A DNA stretch of 64,000 nt. It comes from Imbricaverruca yamaguchii. Taxonomy: Eukaryota > Arthropoda > Thecostraca > Neoverrucidae. The DNA lies in assembly GCA_034440575.1 (NCBI GenBank), contig JAOTOL010001268.1:62001-126000 (forward strand), read 5' to 3'. The position numbers and the translations under genes are program-made. Below the pieces are notes generated by a model. That model was not told the DNA's origin and searched no databases. It saw only the letters and a program-made list of their open reading frames with translations. Positions 42,272 through 53,640 of this stretch are shown piece by piece (position 1 is the stretch's first letter; each line of letters begins with the position of its first letter).

Positions 42272-43864
42272 CTTTACAGCTGACTGCTGGGTCCTCTGGC
42301 GGCCGCGGCCGGCGGCGACTTGACGGCCAACACTATGCGGTGGTCGGACTTGTGACGTCACAACGGCGCTTACTTCGCCAACGATCAAATACCAATGTCG
42401 TGGCGGACACTGTTCGTGGATAAGCACCAGGGGCTCGCCGACGGAGCCGCAGCCAAGAGGAGACCGGGAGCTCGGGACTCCCCTTAGCGGATAAAAATGC
42501 ATTACATTTTAACGGTTATCCTTGATTTCATGCTGTTCCCCACCAACCATTCGCGAGGTTCGTTTCACGGCCGTTGCCAGCTTCCCGACCCCTACTCTGT
42601 ATGATTTGTGCCGCCCGGCCTGCGAGCCGGGCCGACGCCGGTCCATCTCTTCTCATAAAAGGGAGTAATGATTCTGCAACTTTGCCAGTCTATCGGAACG
42701 GTTTCAGAATCAGTAAGGACATTTTTGTACTTGCACCACTCCAAACGAGATGTGTTCATCTGCTAACATTTAATTCCTTACAATGCATTTACTCGTCCCC
42801 ATTCCTATTGGCGCAGCCCAGGAGGGAATCAGCTGCATCCCCTCGGCAGCTCCGAGGACGGCCCTCCAGCCGACCGCTTTGAGGTGGAAGAGTGCCTCCG
42901 CTTTGAGTGATACGTAAGAGCCTTTTGAGTTGCAGGTACCGATATATAGCACAATAAAAATGAAATGCATCTAGCAGCTTGTGTTGAAAGATCCCTTGAG
43001 ATGTGAAGACGTCCACCCTGAGGGCTGACGAGGGCCGTGAAGACAAGAGGGGACACGGTCAGTCTGAGATCTGAAATATCCATGCCCGGCTGAAAAAGGC
43101 CGTTTGGAAGGTGACATCCCCTATCAGCTAAGGCACGAACAGGGCCCTGAAGGTCGCGAAGCGTAGTTGGAGCTAAATAAGAGGCAAATATGAATAGTGA
43201 GGACCCATCTCAGAGCTGGAATTATCCAGAGAGGGGAGCTTCACAGAGCTTTTGAGCTGAGAACTAACTGAGCTGAACTATTGAGTTACATCACAGAGCT
43301 GCGGGCTCCTATAAGGGCAGGAGAGGGCCCTAATGGATGAAGTGGGCCCTTGGGAGCCAGAGAGGACTGGACTGTGATGCCCTGAGTTTGCGATTGGCTC
43401 CTGAAAGATGAGCAGGACCTCCTGGGCATTGCGTCTTTTCACTATTGTACAAGGCAACCGACTAGCGGAAACAAAAACGGCAATCGAGTTCCTTTGAGGA
43501 CCAAAATTTGAGGGCCTCGTTTGCAATGTTCGCTCACTTCGCGCGCCCGCGCACGGTTCCTGTTATTCCTGGTGCTTGGTTACATTTCACGCCTCCCCCT
43601 CCCCGGAGTCCCATCTGTCGATCTGCGCCGGGGCGGTGACGGGGCCCACCACCGGCCGGCTCGGGTGATGACCGCCACGGCGCCAGACGACCCTCACGTT
43701 CCAGCAGCAACAGCGGTCGGCGGACTGCTGGGTAGAGTCCCGGCTACTATCCCACTCTACCCCGTGCGGCTGGCCCTGCTCTTGGTTGCCTGTAATTATA
43801 TCCGTCCGTTGCATTCACGGTCTCTTCAGCCGCTCTTCACGGCTGTTCACCTTCGCCAGCCGTG
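42272..43864. other. No recognised gene
   Basis: Purine-rich, vaguely repetitive between 43080 and 43400 (recurrent 'cagagct'). No motif-bearing ORF. Confidence 0.4.
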
Positions 43865-44180
43865 TTAGCCCTCTCTCCAGCGGTGCTGGCCCTCTCTCCA
43901 GCGGTGTTGGCCCTCTCTCCGGCGGTGCTGGCCCTCTCTCCGGCGGTGCTGGCCCTCTTTCCAGCGGTGTTGGTCTCTCCCCAGCGGTGCTGGCCCTCTC
44001 TCCAGCGGTGTTAGCCCGCTTTCCAGTGATGTTGGCCCTCTCTCCAGCGGTGTTGGTCTCTCCCCAGCGGCGTTGGCCCTCCCTCCAGTGATGCTGGCTC
44101 TCCCCAGCGATGTTGGATTTACCCAACAGTATGGGCTCTCCCCAGTGGTTTTAGCTCTCTCCAGCGGTGTTGCCCCTCAT
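43865..44180 (+). repeat. 21-bp minisatellite (ccctctctccagcggtgttgg)
   Basis: About 14 imperfect units of 'ggccctctctccagcggtgtt', decaying to the right. Confidence 0.95.
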
Positions 44181-45554
44181 CTGCCCAATGCATTTCCAGT
44201 TTTTTTTTTCTCATACAGGTTACCCAGATACACAATAGCAATGGAGGTCGAAAGTTTGGAGATTTTTTAAATAATACTTTTGAGTTAATACATTTAAAAC
44301 AACAATAGAAATTACATCATGGCACCGGCGTGGCTTTCTTGCAAATATGCCTCGGTAACAATTATGAAAGCCAGTAACTATTTCATATTTTCCAAATATA
44401 ATATTTTAAACTAGAGTTTAAGTGAACAGAGTAGTACAGTACTCAACAACGAGAAAATGGTGGGAGTGTCCAGGTGCGTCGGTTATGTCACAGATCATTA
44501 CATGCACCGCGCTGTGACACCTTGGAAGCCACGTGTGGGCAATAATCATCCAGAAACTCCAGCCATAATTTTTCGTTAGGCGTCAGACGCAATGTTAATG
44601 CGGACATCAGGGGGACCCTCAGTAAAGAAAGAAAACAGGTAGGTTCTTGATGCCATTCAAGAACTTTGAAGCGTGCCCACGCGACAAGCGCGCCCGGATG
44701 TTCATTAGTGTGTGCGCGAAAAATATAGTTACAATTTATGAGACTCTGTCTCCATAAAATATGGTGCGAATTACATGTATGAAAGCTAGTTTGCATTCAG
44801 ACGTAAATTTCATTGCCATTTACAGTGATATATTGCGCATATTGTTATCTTGCGCATTGCATTCTGGAACTTTCCACCATAGACAGCCGGACGCTGGCGG
44901 CGATGCTGGCGGCCCCAGGCCCGTCTCCGACCGCCTGCCGCCATTCATAAATGGTGGGGCGCAAACCAAATGTCAATGGGCCCAAACGATAAAGTAATAG
45001 TAGATTTTCAGATTTGAAACACTAGGCGATGTACCTGGCACGAGTTCTGCCACTAGTACAGTGGAGGCCGACAGGCTTCCTCGATATTGTCTAAGAACAT
45101 TGCGCTCATGGGCTTGACACTGGCGGATCCAAGGGGGGGGGGATTCCGGCCATGCCCCCCCCCCCCTCGAAGCGCCTTAAGGTGGGCCATTGTGTCTTTT
45201 GGTCCCCCGAAACCAACAGAAGTAAACTAAATTAAAATACGGTAACTGAAAATAGCGCTCCGTGTGAAAGAATCTCCACTTTTAAAGGTACTTTCATAAT
45301 TGTTTGGAAACTCAATATGGTAGCATAGTAGATTCTGACGCATATCGAGGGTTCTATGCTGTTTACGTTCTGCTTACAGCAAGAGTTGACAAAATCAGCA
45401 GTTTCATTATTCCTCAGTCACACAGCTTCATGAATTTAGTTTAGCCAGTGACAGGCAAGCAAACCCAGTGAGCCAGATTTCGAAAGCGAAATTTGAACAG
45501 GATGTTTTGTGCGTGTGTCCAGTTAAGCCCAGTTGAGCAGCATGCTTCCTATGT
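44181..45554. other. No recognised gene
   Basis: AT-rich to 44860, then mixed. A segment at 45120-45180 has 'ctggcggatccaag', a G run and a C13 run, like the end of a widespread DNA transposon, but no matching second end was found. Confidence 0.4.
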
Positions 45555-47001
45555 TGATGCTGTGGGTCGCTAAGACGAAGAGACAGGCTACGTTAGCTGT
45601 TTTTTTCTTACAAGAATAGCAAGAGGAGGTATGTAGGTATTTAGATCCTGAATAAGAGATAATTAGTGGGTTCGCAAGTAAGGGAGATTCGGGTGGTAGG
45701 ACCGGACTATCAACCTTTAAGGGTTTTATTGTAGTTCAAGGCAGTGATAAATTATTCGTGGAATAGGGTAGAATGTACCACCTATTGAACAATGAAAAGA
45801 CATCCTTTCCAAACAACTATCGACATCTTGTTTCTTGATGTGCTTGTGAAGTCTTCATGTCTCGTTTCTAACCGTGGTCTGTCTGTAAGTATCATGCTTA
45901 TGCTTACCATTATAGATTGTGATACGTCCTGTACCGAACACGATTTCAAGTAGAGATTACTCATCGTATGGTTTACTGTTCAAGATAATTTACTGATAGT
46001 ATGCCATTCTTATCATTGTCATTAGCATTAGTATCCCTATAATAGGCGTCTCCAAAAATAAACGAAACAGGTGCACATATACCGGCTATTGGTTCAAAAT
46101 TGAGTTTCAAGGACGTAATCGATATTGTAAATGGCATCACTTCCATGGGCAAGATCGACATCTTCGTGGACTCCTTTAGACATCTCACACCTAACGAAAA
46201 AGCAATATTTTAACGCTGGTAGGCATCTATGAGACACACTTTGTGCATACACCCTAATGAAGCAAACATATAGGTTAGGCTTGGTTAGGTTGGGCTAGGC
46301 TAGACTTCTGTTTTAAGAAGAAGAAAAAGAAAAAGAACAAGTTTGGGGAATATTTTTTCCAAGAAATTGATCCTTAAAAAATGGATCAGGCTACGTTAGG
46401 TGAAGTTAAGTTTAGTAAGTTGAATCTTTTTATGCAAAAAGTTCGAAAATGTTTCCATTTATTAAAAAAGTGTTTTCTTGCATTGAAGGTTAGGCTAGGC
46501 TAGGTTAACGTAAGCTGCATTTTTCTTACTTTGAACATCACTTTTAATGATATCTTACCCAAATCCAATCCCATTTTTTGGTGTTGCTTTGCCTCCCAAC
46601 TGAAAAAGTATACGCTTCCAGAGGAAATGAGTGGTTGCATCATATTGACAATATTTACAAGCATTGCAACAGGAAAGGAATTTCTAAGAACTCAAAAAAT
46701 TACCTTGCACTGCAAGTTTACCACCATGGTGATACTACTGTACACTTGGTTAATGATTTGGATGACCATGCTCAACAAGGAAATACTCTGAAAATAGGTT
46801 AGGCTTTTCTTTTAAGTCTGTTGGATGAAAAATGTATTCGCCTTTGGTGAGCTTCATCACCTTTTTTCTGAAAACTTTCAAATCTGATAACACCAGACAA
46901 GCTTTGCCTATTACTTAGTACATACCTAGGTAAGTACATAGATGCCTTTCTAGAATCGTGTGATTATTTCCCTATATTTTGTGTATTATTACAATTTTTA
47001 A

Positions 47002-47669
47002 CACGCGCCCTGGAGGGGCGGGGGAGGCGAAATCCGCCCACCACTCCAGTTTTTTGTACATAACTCCAGATTTTACCGGCCAATATACGTCATTGCTTGC
47101 GTACCTGCTTAAAAATTCACGGAGCGTTGCTTAAAGCACGAAAAACGAATATCGGCCAAAAATATTATCAGCACCAGACTACAAAAATCGGCGCTGATGC
47201 GCTTCCAGTGTATTGGCAAAAGGGAAGTGTTCTTGGCAACACCAGCGGCTAGTTTGATGTATATGGTTATGCTATATAGTTTCACAGTTATGTTAGGTCA
47301 CGGTGGTTAAGTCAGGTCAAGTTAATGACAGGTTAATGGAGCCAAAATTGGTCAACTGGAATGTTGTCATAAATGCAAATGACTGTCATACGATTTATGT
47401 CACTTTTTAGGTTACTCCCTCCACATGAAAACTACTGTTTGTCATTGTATACCTAAACGATTCTACACTCTATTTATGTACTTCCTTAATTTTTTTGCGA
47501 AGCCGATTGCGCCAAGCCGCCAAACGGATCAGTGGGGCGGGCGGCCTGGTTCCGGTAACTGGAGCAGGTAATGGCCTAATAAAGCGCTGCTATGTAGGTG
47601 ATCTGCTATGTAGGCGAAATCCGCCACCGTCCAGTGCGCGTAATCTTCAGAGTTCCTCCAGAGAGCGTG
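47002..47669 (-). mobile_element. TTAA-flanked MITE (668 bp)
   Basis: It starts cacgcgccctggagg and ends cctccagagagcgtg, imperfect terminal inverted repeats of about 15 bp, flanked by TTAA on both sides (46998-47001 and 47670-47673). Copy 1 has a single TTAA at 16676-16679 at the same point, a paralogous empty site. TTAA duplication is the mark of piggyBac-type transposases. No transposase is encoded. Confidence 0.85.
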
Positions 47670-48157
47670 TTAAAGTATCCACAAAACAAGTTTTACACAT
47701 TTTACCTTCATGAAGCAAGCATATAGGGTTGGGCTTGGTTCAGCTTGGTTAGATTAGGTTAGGCTACGTTTTTCTTTTTCTTTGAAAAACAATTAGTACA
47801 AACTTTTAAAAAATAATTTTCACAATCAATCCATTTTCTGGAAGAACAGATTAGATTTGGCTAGGCTTTGGTCTACTTTTATTTGATTTTGAGATTAAAA
47901 CAAAAATAAATCCTTTCAACAAATTCTGACATCGAAGGTTAGGTTGTGAATTCATGGTTGAAGGTGTTTTATGAATCCTTGGAATGTACCTTTCCAATGC
48001 AATGTTTATGAATGTGACTGACACCAATTAGGGCCACTCATTTTCTGTGCAATTGTTTATTTTTCAGTTTGTGAGCAAAGTAGCACCAAAAGGAGGCTTT
48101 GAGTTTGATAAAAAGCAATGTTTATAAAACATAAAATAAAAATGCAACAGAACCTAA

Positions 48158-49103
48158 CACGAGCCCTGGAGGGCCTCTGAAAATTACATGCACTGGAGGT
48201 GGCGGATTCGCCCCCTAAGATCTCGGCTCCCATTAAAGTTGGAGCAACGAAATTCGCAGGGTGGATGGATACAATAGTGAACACTATTGTGTTCAAATTT
48301 CATGACCTTAGGTCAATATTTTTCAAGGTCAAATGGGGTCCAAATGGCAACATTTTCTGGTTTTGCGTGGATTGACTTGTCATTGTTAGGGTTCGCGGTG
48401 ATTGTGTTTAAATGGTGCTCCAACAATGAATCAATGATTACTAATGATGCAATACAGATGTTAGACCATTGCATGCCAGAAGCATTTAACCTGAAGTCAC
48501 CTATATAGCAGCACTTTATCGGGTCACTACTTGCTCCAGTTACTGAAACCGGGCAACCCGTCAGACTGCTCCATTGGGCGGCTCGGCGCAATCGGCTTCC
48601 CAAAGAAAGGAATGAAGCACCTACATGAATACAGTATTGAAACTCTTAGGTACACAATGGCAAGCAGTACTTTTCAAGATGTGTAGTGAGTAACATGCAA
48701 AGTGACATCAATCGCATGACGGTCATTTTCATTTATGACAACATTCAAGTTGACCAAGTCTGGTCCCATTAACCTTTCATGGACTTGACCTAACTTGACC
48801 TCGGTGACCAAACATGACTTTGAAATTATATAGCATAACAATACACATCAAATAAATCGCTAGTGTCACCATGAATACTTCCTTTTGCCAATATTTGTGA
48901 AGCACATCAACGCCAATTTTAGTTGTCTGGTGCTGCAAATGTTTTACTTTAACGGCCCCCAACTCGAACTTCGGGCTTTAAACAATGTGCCGGTCATTTC
49001 TAAGCAGGTACGCGAAGAATGGCGTAAATCTGCCGATGAAATCTTGAGTTATGTGCGAAAAACCGGACGGGTGGGCGGATTTCACCCCCCTCCAGGGCGC
49101 GTG
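48158..49103 (+). mobile_element. MITE of the same family (946 bp)
   Basis: It starts cacgagccctggagg and ends ccagggcgcgtg with ctaa on both sides (48154-48157 and 49104-49107), a TTAA variant. It is inverted relative to the 47.0-kb copy and carries about 265 bp more internally (about 48225-48490). Confidence 0.8.
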
Positions 49104-50104
49104 CTAAGCTAGCCTAATCTCCCATTGGAGATATAATTATTGATTGATAATCAAATGGAGGAATTTTGAAAGATGGAAAACTTTGTTGTTCTTGTTGTGG
49201 CAAGATAATTGTCTAAACTAAGATGTTTAGGAATAAAATGTTGTGAACTCAAAGGTGCATATTGAAGTATATGTCTGTCCTTATTTTCAGTTTGGATACT
49301 CCATCTCAACCTTCCCGTGAGGGGGTAGTTTCTGCCTCCAGCCTCTCCTGTCGCGATCTTCCGCCTGCACCAGAAGTCAGCCCCAGCCCAGCCTCTGCCT
49401 GCTGGGATGCAGAGTTCCACCACCATAATGAGACTGAGATCAGCTTGCTTGCTGTTACTCCAAGGAAGAAGTTCACATTAACAATTTTCTCAATAATGAG
49501 TATCTTGAAGACAGCTGCTAATATGGTCATATAAACAGCAGGTCATGGTTTTGCAGTGTGGAAAGAGCGGGGATACAACAAATATGCAACTGGTTTATTG
49601 GTTCTAGCATACCATGCAAAAGATTGACAACTTTTAGATACTTTTTCAATTTTTTTTCCTTGAACAAAGGTAAGCTTATTGATGCAAAAGTAATTTGGCA
49701 TAAGTTAAATATTGCTGGCAATACAGTGCATTTTCCAGCATTGCCATTAAACCAAAAATAATGACAGGATGCCAATTGACCAATCACCACCAGAGTTGAT
49801 GTTTACTGTGGACAGTCCGTATGAAGCGACATTTCATGAAGTTTATACCTGGCAGATGGGTCACAGTGTCGTTATAGCAAGGTCTCGCAATCAGCTGATG
49901 CCATGCACTTGGCGGTTACATACATATTGAGACATATCTTAACACGGGAAAATGAATCAGTTGTCGCTTTCATGTACAGCATTTCGTGCCGTTAGAGGAA
50001 TCAGCAAGAACATCTACAAAACCAGCACTAAACAGGCGAGCAAAAAGTACATTTCTTGCGCTCACGTATAGACCGGTGTCAACGTAATTGCCGACAACTT
50101 CGAT

Positions 50105-50200
50105 CAGATCCAGGACCACGGCAGCCGTGGTCATGGCAACCGTGGTCATGGCGACCGTGGTCATGGCAACCGTTGTCATGGCAGCCGTGGTAGGCAAATT
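50105..50200 (+). repeat. 15-bp minisatellite (gtcatggcaaccgtg)
   Basis: Six imperfect units of 'gtggtcatggc(a/g)acc'. 49708-50104 has no recognised feature, and 50456-50640 is A-rich low-complexity. Confidence 0.85.
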
Positions 50201-50639
50201 CGTTTCGTCTGACAGTGATATTCCAGGATTTGCCGTGCTTGTACGACGACTGGTTCTCAAATCCAAGTTACGTTACTTCTCAACTGGCCGGGCTGATAAT
50301 TACCAATACGGCGCCAATTTGTGCAGAGATTTCAACAGCAGATAAATTTATTTATTTATTTATTTCACAAAATATCTCCAAAACGCAGTGGGGGTTACGG
50401 AGAGTCTGGGTTGAACTCACAGATATTTGCAAAGAAAGGATAGATTTGTGGTCAAAAGTAGAAGAGAAAAAAACCAAAAAAAAATAAAAAAACAAAAAAA
50501 AATATAAAAACAAATAAACCCCAACTTTAAAAAACACAATTAAAAGGAGGGTTATAAAAGGGAGGGATAAAAAAATGGAAAAAAAACTATATGCTAAAAT
50601 GAAAATAAAAAAATTCAAAAATTTAATTTGTGCGACTAG

Positions 50640-53600
50640 CATTGTTCGTCGAGAAATGCCGGTGCGTTTTTCTTGAAGCTTAACAGCCTCGATGTTTTTT
50701 AGCAGGAAGTTTGTTGTAGTGGAAGACAGACGAGTGCATACATTTTCTGGTGCCCGCCTCTCTGTATATGGCCAGCAGGTGCAGGTGGTCGTCTGCACGT
50801 GTTTGACGGTTTCGAGAGGGTAGAGTTTGCGATGATTTGGCCGCTGATGGTCGTGGGCCCACCCGTCAGAATGATCTTGTGGGGCAGTGTAAGGATGTGA
50901 AAAGGTGCAGATCAGCTGCGGTGACAAGACCCAGCTCGTTACGGGCATCAGAAACGTGAAAAAAAAATTCCTTACACCTGATACGACTCTACTGGCGACG
51001 TTTATGACCTTGTCTAGTCTGTGGGTGTTTGCTGCCGACACGTTCCCGTAAACAGATACGCAGTAGTGAATGCTGGATGCCAGGCTAGGATGTTGTATTA
51101 TAGAGATGAAATACAACGGCCTAGCTCTAGGCTGTTGACTATAGTGAAGAAGGTACTGGTGGGCAGATGGTGTCGCAGATGGGTCAGGGTCAGGAGTCCA
51201 GTGCACTTGCGGACCACGACAGCTATAATGGAATCACATGGCATGTACGATAAAATATCACTCCCAGGTTCCTACCCGACTGGCTTTCATTTATCATGGC
51301 GTCTCTAAGGCACGCTCGTGACGGAGTAACTTTGCAAAGATTTTGACGAGATCCGAATGTGAAAAGCTTACTTTTGGTCGGGTTTACCTTCGAACCGTTA
51401 TCCAAAAAAGTAGTCGAAAACATGTCTGGTTCAAACATAAACCAGATATGTCTGCGAGGTGGTTCAGACATGTCTCCATCTGACTTAGCAGACTGGGATA
51501 TCAGATTTGCGACCGGAGATGAGGACCTGGGTGTCGTTCCCGAACTGAGTGGCATGTGCTATCGGGACGTGCAAGCTGAGATGCTTCGGAAAGGTGCAAT
51601 AGAAAAGTGGACCTAGTGATGAGCCTTGAGCTATATAGATCTAGTATAGAGCCTTGAAAAACACCTATTGGACCCGGGAGAAAGGAGTTGCCTGTTTCCG
51701 AGTTGACCTGAAGGTGCTAACAGCCTGCATGTGTATGTTCAGGTATGCCTGAAACCAATCAGCATCGATTTCATTGAGTTCTAGTTTAGTGAGCGGTTTG
51801 GTGTGGTCTATTACGTGGAAGCATTTATTGAGGTCCAGAAGACAAGAGAGCTACTTCTGAAAGATTCATTGCTGCTATTATTTTGTATGTGACTAAAACG
51901 AGAGCGGTTTCCATAGAGTGGCGGGGTATGAAGCCCTGCTGAGTTTGGTATAGCAGGTAGTTTGAGTTCAGGAAGAAACAGTTGTTTTTGCACTACTTTC
52001 TTTGGGATCTCAGCGATAATCCGAACCAGTCAGGTGGGCTGAAAATTAGAGGGATCCGAAGGAATTCCTGCTTTGTGACTGGGACTTACTATTGGCTATT
52101 CACGAGTGGAGGGGATATCAGCAGTAGTCATACATGTGCTCATAACGTCTAGCAGCACTTATCCGATGAAAAAGAACAGAAATTTGACAACCTTAATACA
52201 GATCCCGTCGGGTCCGTAAGACTTGTGCTTCTCATGTTCATGACAACTTTGGCTGGCTGTTCGAGGGATATGGGTGATACTCTATAGTAGCTGGTAGAGA
52301 CGCGCGGCAGCCGGCAGCTGGGAGGTATGTGTTCAGGCATGTTTGCTTGGTTGGTTGGCTATTTGGGCTTGCGGGCGCATCGACTGCGTTGGTTATACAG
52401 CGCCCGCATGTTTGCTTGGCGTTTGACCTCTGCTGATACTTTAGGTCCGACACATACAAAGTACTGACATCGCTGCTCAGATAAGACCTGAGGTTAGCTC
52501 TGTGGGAGCCTTTTTTGGTGTCGAAAATAGGCTTGATAGCACGCCACGCAGCTGATGGGCAGTTCTGCGCCATCTTTCGCTGATTTCGTTCCCGTAATCA
52601 ACTCCAGTAGTTGAGCGAACTTGTGTATTAAGTAATTTGTATGTGTTCATGCCATCCGAGGGTAAAGCTACATATCGCCTATGCATGAGCAATTTGGTAG
52701 CTTCGCTACCATGTGGTGCTGTTGGGTTCTAAATTTGTATGCCTCTGAGTGTCAGGTGCTCGTCGAAAATAGGTGTTAGGAATCTTGGAAGGGTGTCCAA
52801 TTTGTCAGCTACTGAGATACGACCAATGACCTAAGCCCAGTCGACCTCCCCAGGGTCAAGGGTCAGTTTTGAGGCATCTACTTGTCCGAAAGAAAATGAC
52901 TTTATCACGGTGTTGACTGAGGTCGGCCTGTTTACCTGAATCTAACATCTAATGCGTGGATTGGATTGGATTGGAGTTTTTGGGCGCGTCGACATCTAGG
53001 GTCATTTTGCGCCCATATCTAATGTGCGGGAACTGTAGTGGCAGAAACTCACTGGTCTTGCCGACAGATATGGGAGAGTTTGCTATTACATCCAATAAAG
53101 AGCCTGCGGCGAACGCAGGGCGCTTCGCTGTCATATGATAAGAAAATAGTTGCTAACTAACTCAACCAGGTGCGTCTTGCTGTGGTCATAAGCCGTATCG
53201 AGGCGGTTGCAATTAGATCACCTTTGAGGTAGTAAGCACAGGTAAGGTTCAGTGTCGCCAATTAAACCTGTCTTATGAGCTCAGCGAAGTCATCATTTAA
53301 GGCAGGTAGAGTGTTATAAGAGGATGAAAATATATTCGAAAAAAAAAAAAATTCCTTTTTTTTTTTTTTTTTTGGTCCGGAGTGATTCTAATTTGGAGCT
53401 CGAGTTTGGAAGCGTAGAAGTTTTCAAAACGGTAATAGTAAGCGCTGACTTGGCGATAATCCCCACTCCACCTTCGTCACTAGAGTTAGGCCTGTCCGCA
53501 CATTTTAACTGGTAACCAGAGAAGTTAATGAGACGCGTCGGGGTGCTAGGTCGCAGCCAGGTCTCAGCACCACAGCTAGGTCTAGAGAGTAAGAAAGGAG

Positions 53601-53640
53601 GTGGTGTTATGGCTCAAGTAGCTTAGGTTTCATAGATTGG
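50640..53640 (-). pseudogene. Decayed LINE (CR1/Jockey-like): endonuclease and RT
   Basis: Minus-strand pieces in family order. Endonuclease: ETWLRPS and ADRPNSSDEGGVGIIAKS (about 53560-53410), and its end near 52880 (FGQVDASKLTLDPGEVDW). Linker: MHRRYVALPSDGMNTYKLL and WRAIKPIFDTKK (about 52680-52500). RT: VSPISLEQPAKVVMNMRSTS (about 52260), motif A LLDLNKCFHVIDH (about 51820), a broken motif B region GVFQGSIL (about 51650), NPTKSKLFTFGSRQN then GRNLGVIF (51380-51270). C-terminal: VYGNVSAANTHRLDKV near 51030. The catalytic YxDD segment is not clear in the decayed sequence. Many stops and frameshifts make it dead. Confidence 0.75.
52958..53110 (-). mobile_element. 5'-truncated LINE 3' end with pentanucleotide tail
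   Basis: 'ggattggattggattggagtttttgggcgcgtcgacatctagggtcattttgcgcccata' matches the 3' end of the 9.6-kb LINE ('ggattggagtttaggggcgcgtctacatcaagtgtcactttgcgcccata'). Minus-strand orientation gives a tail of repeated AATCC. It lies inside the decayed CR1-like LINE. Confidence 0.65.

Larger units (their letters stand above)
45555..49707 (+). repeat. Dispersed noncoding repeat, copy 2
   Basis: Collinear with copy 1 at 15705-18003 but carrying two MITEs (47002-47669 and 48158-49103). TTAGG-like clusters lie at 46272-46310, 46488-46510 and 47745-47770. No long ORF is present; it could be a nonautonomous element, but I cannot define its own termini. Confidence 0.8.
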
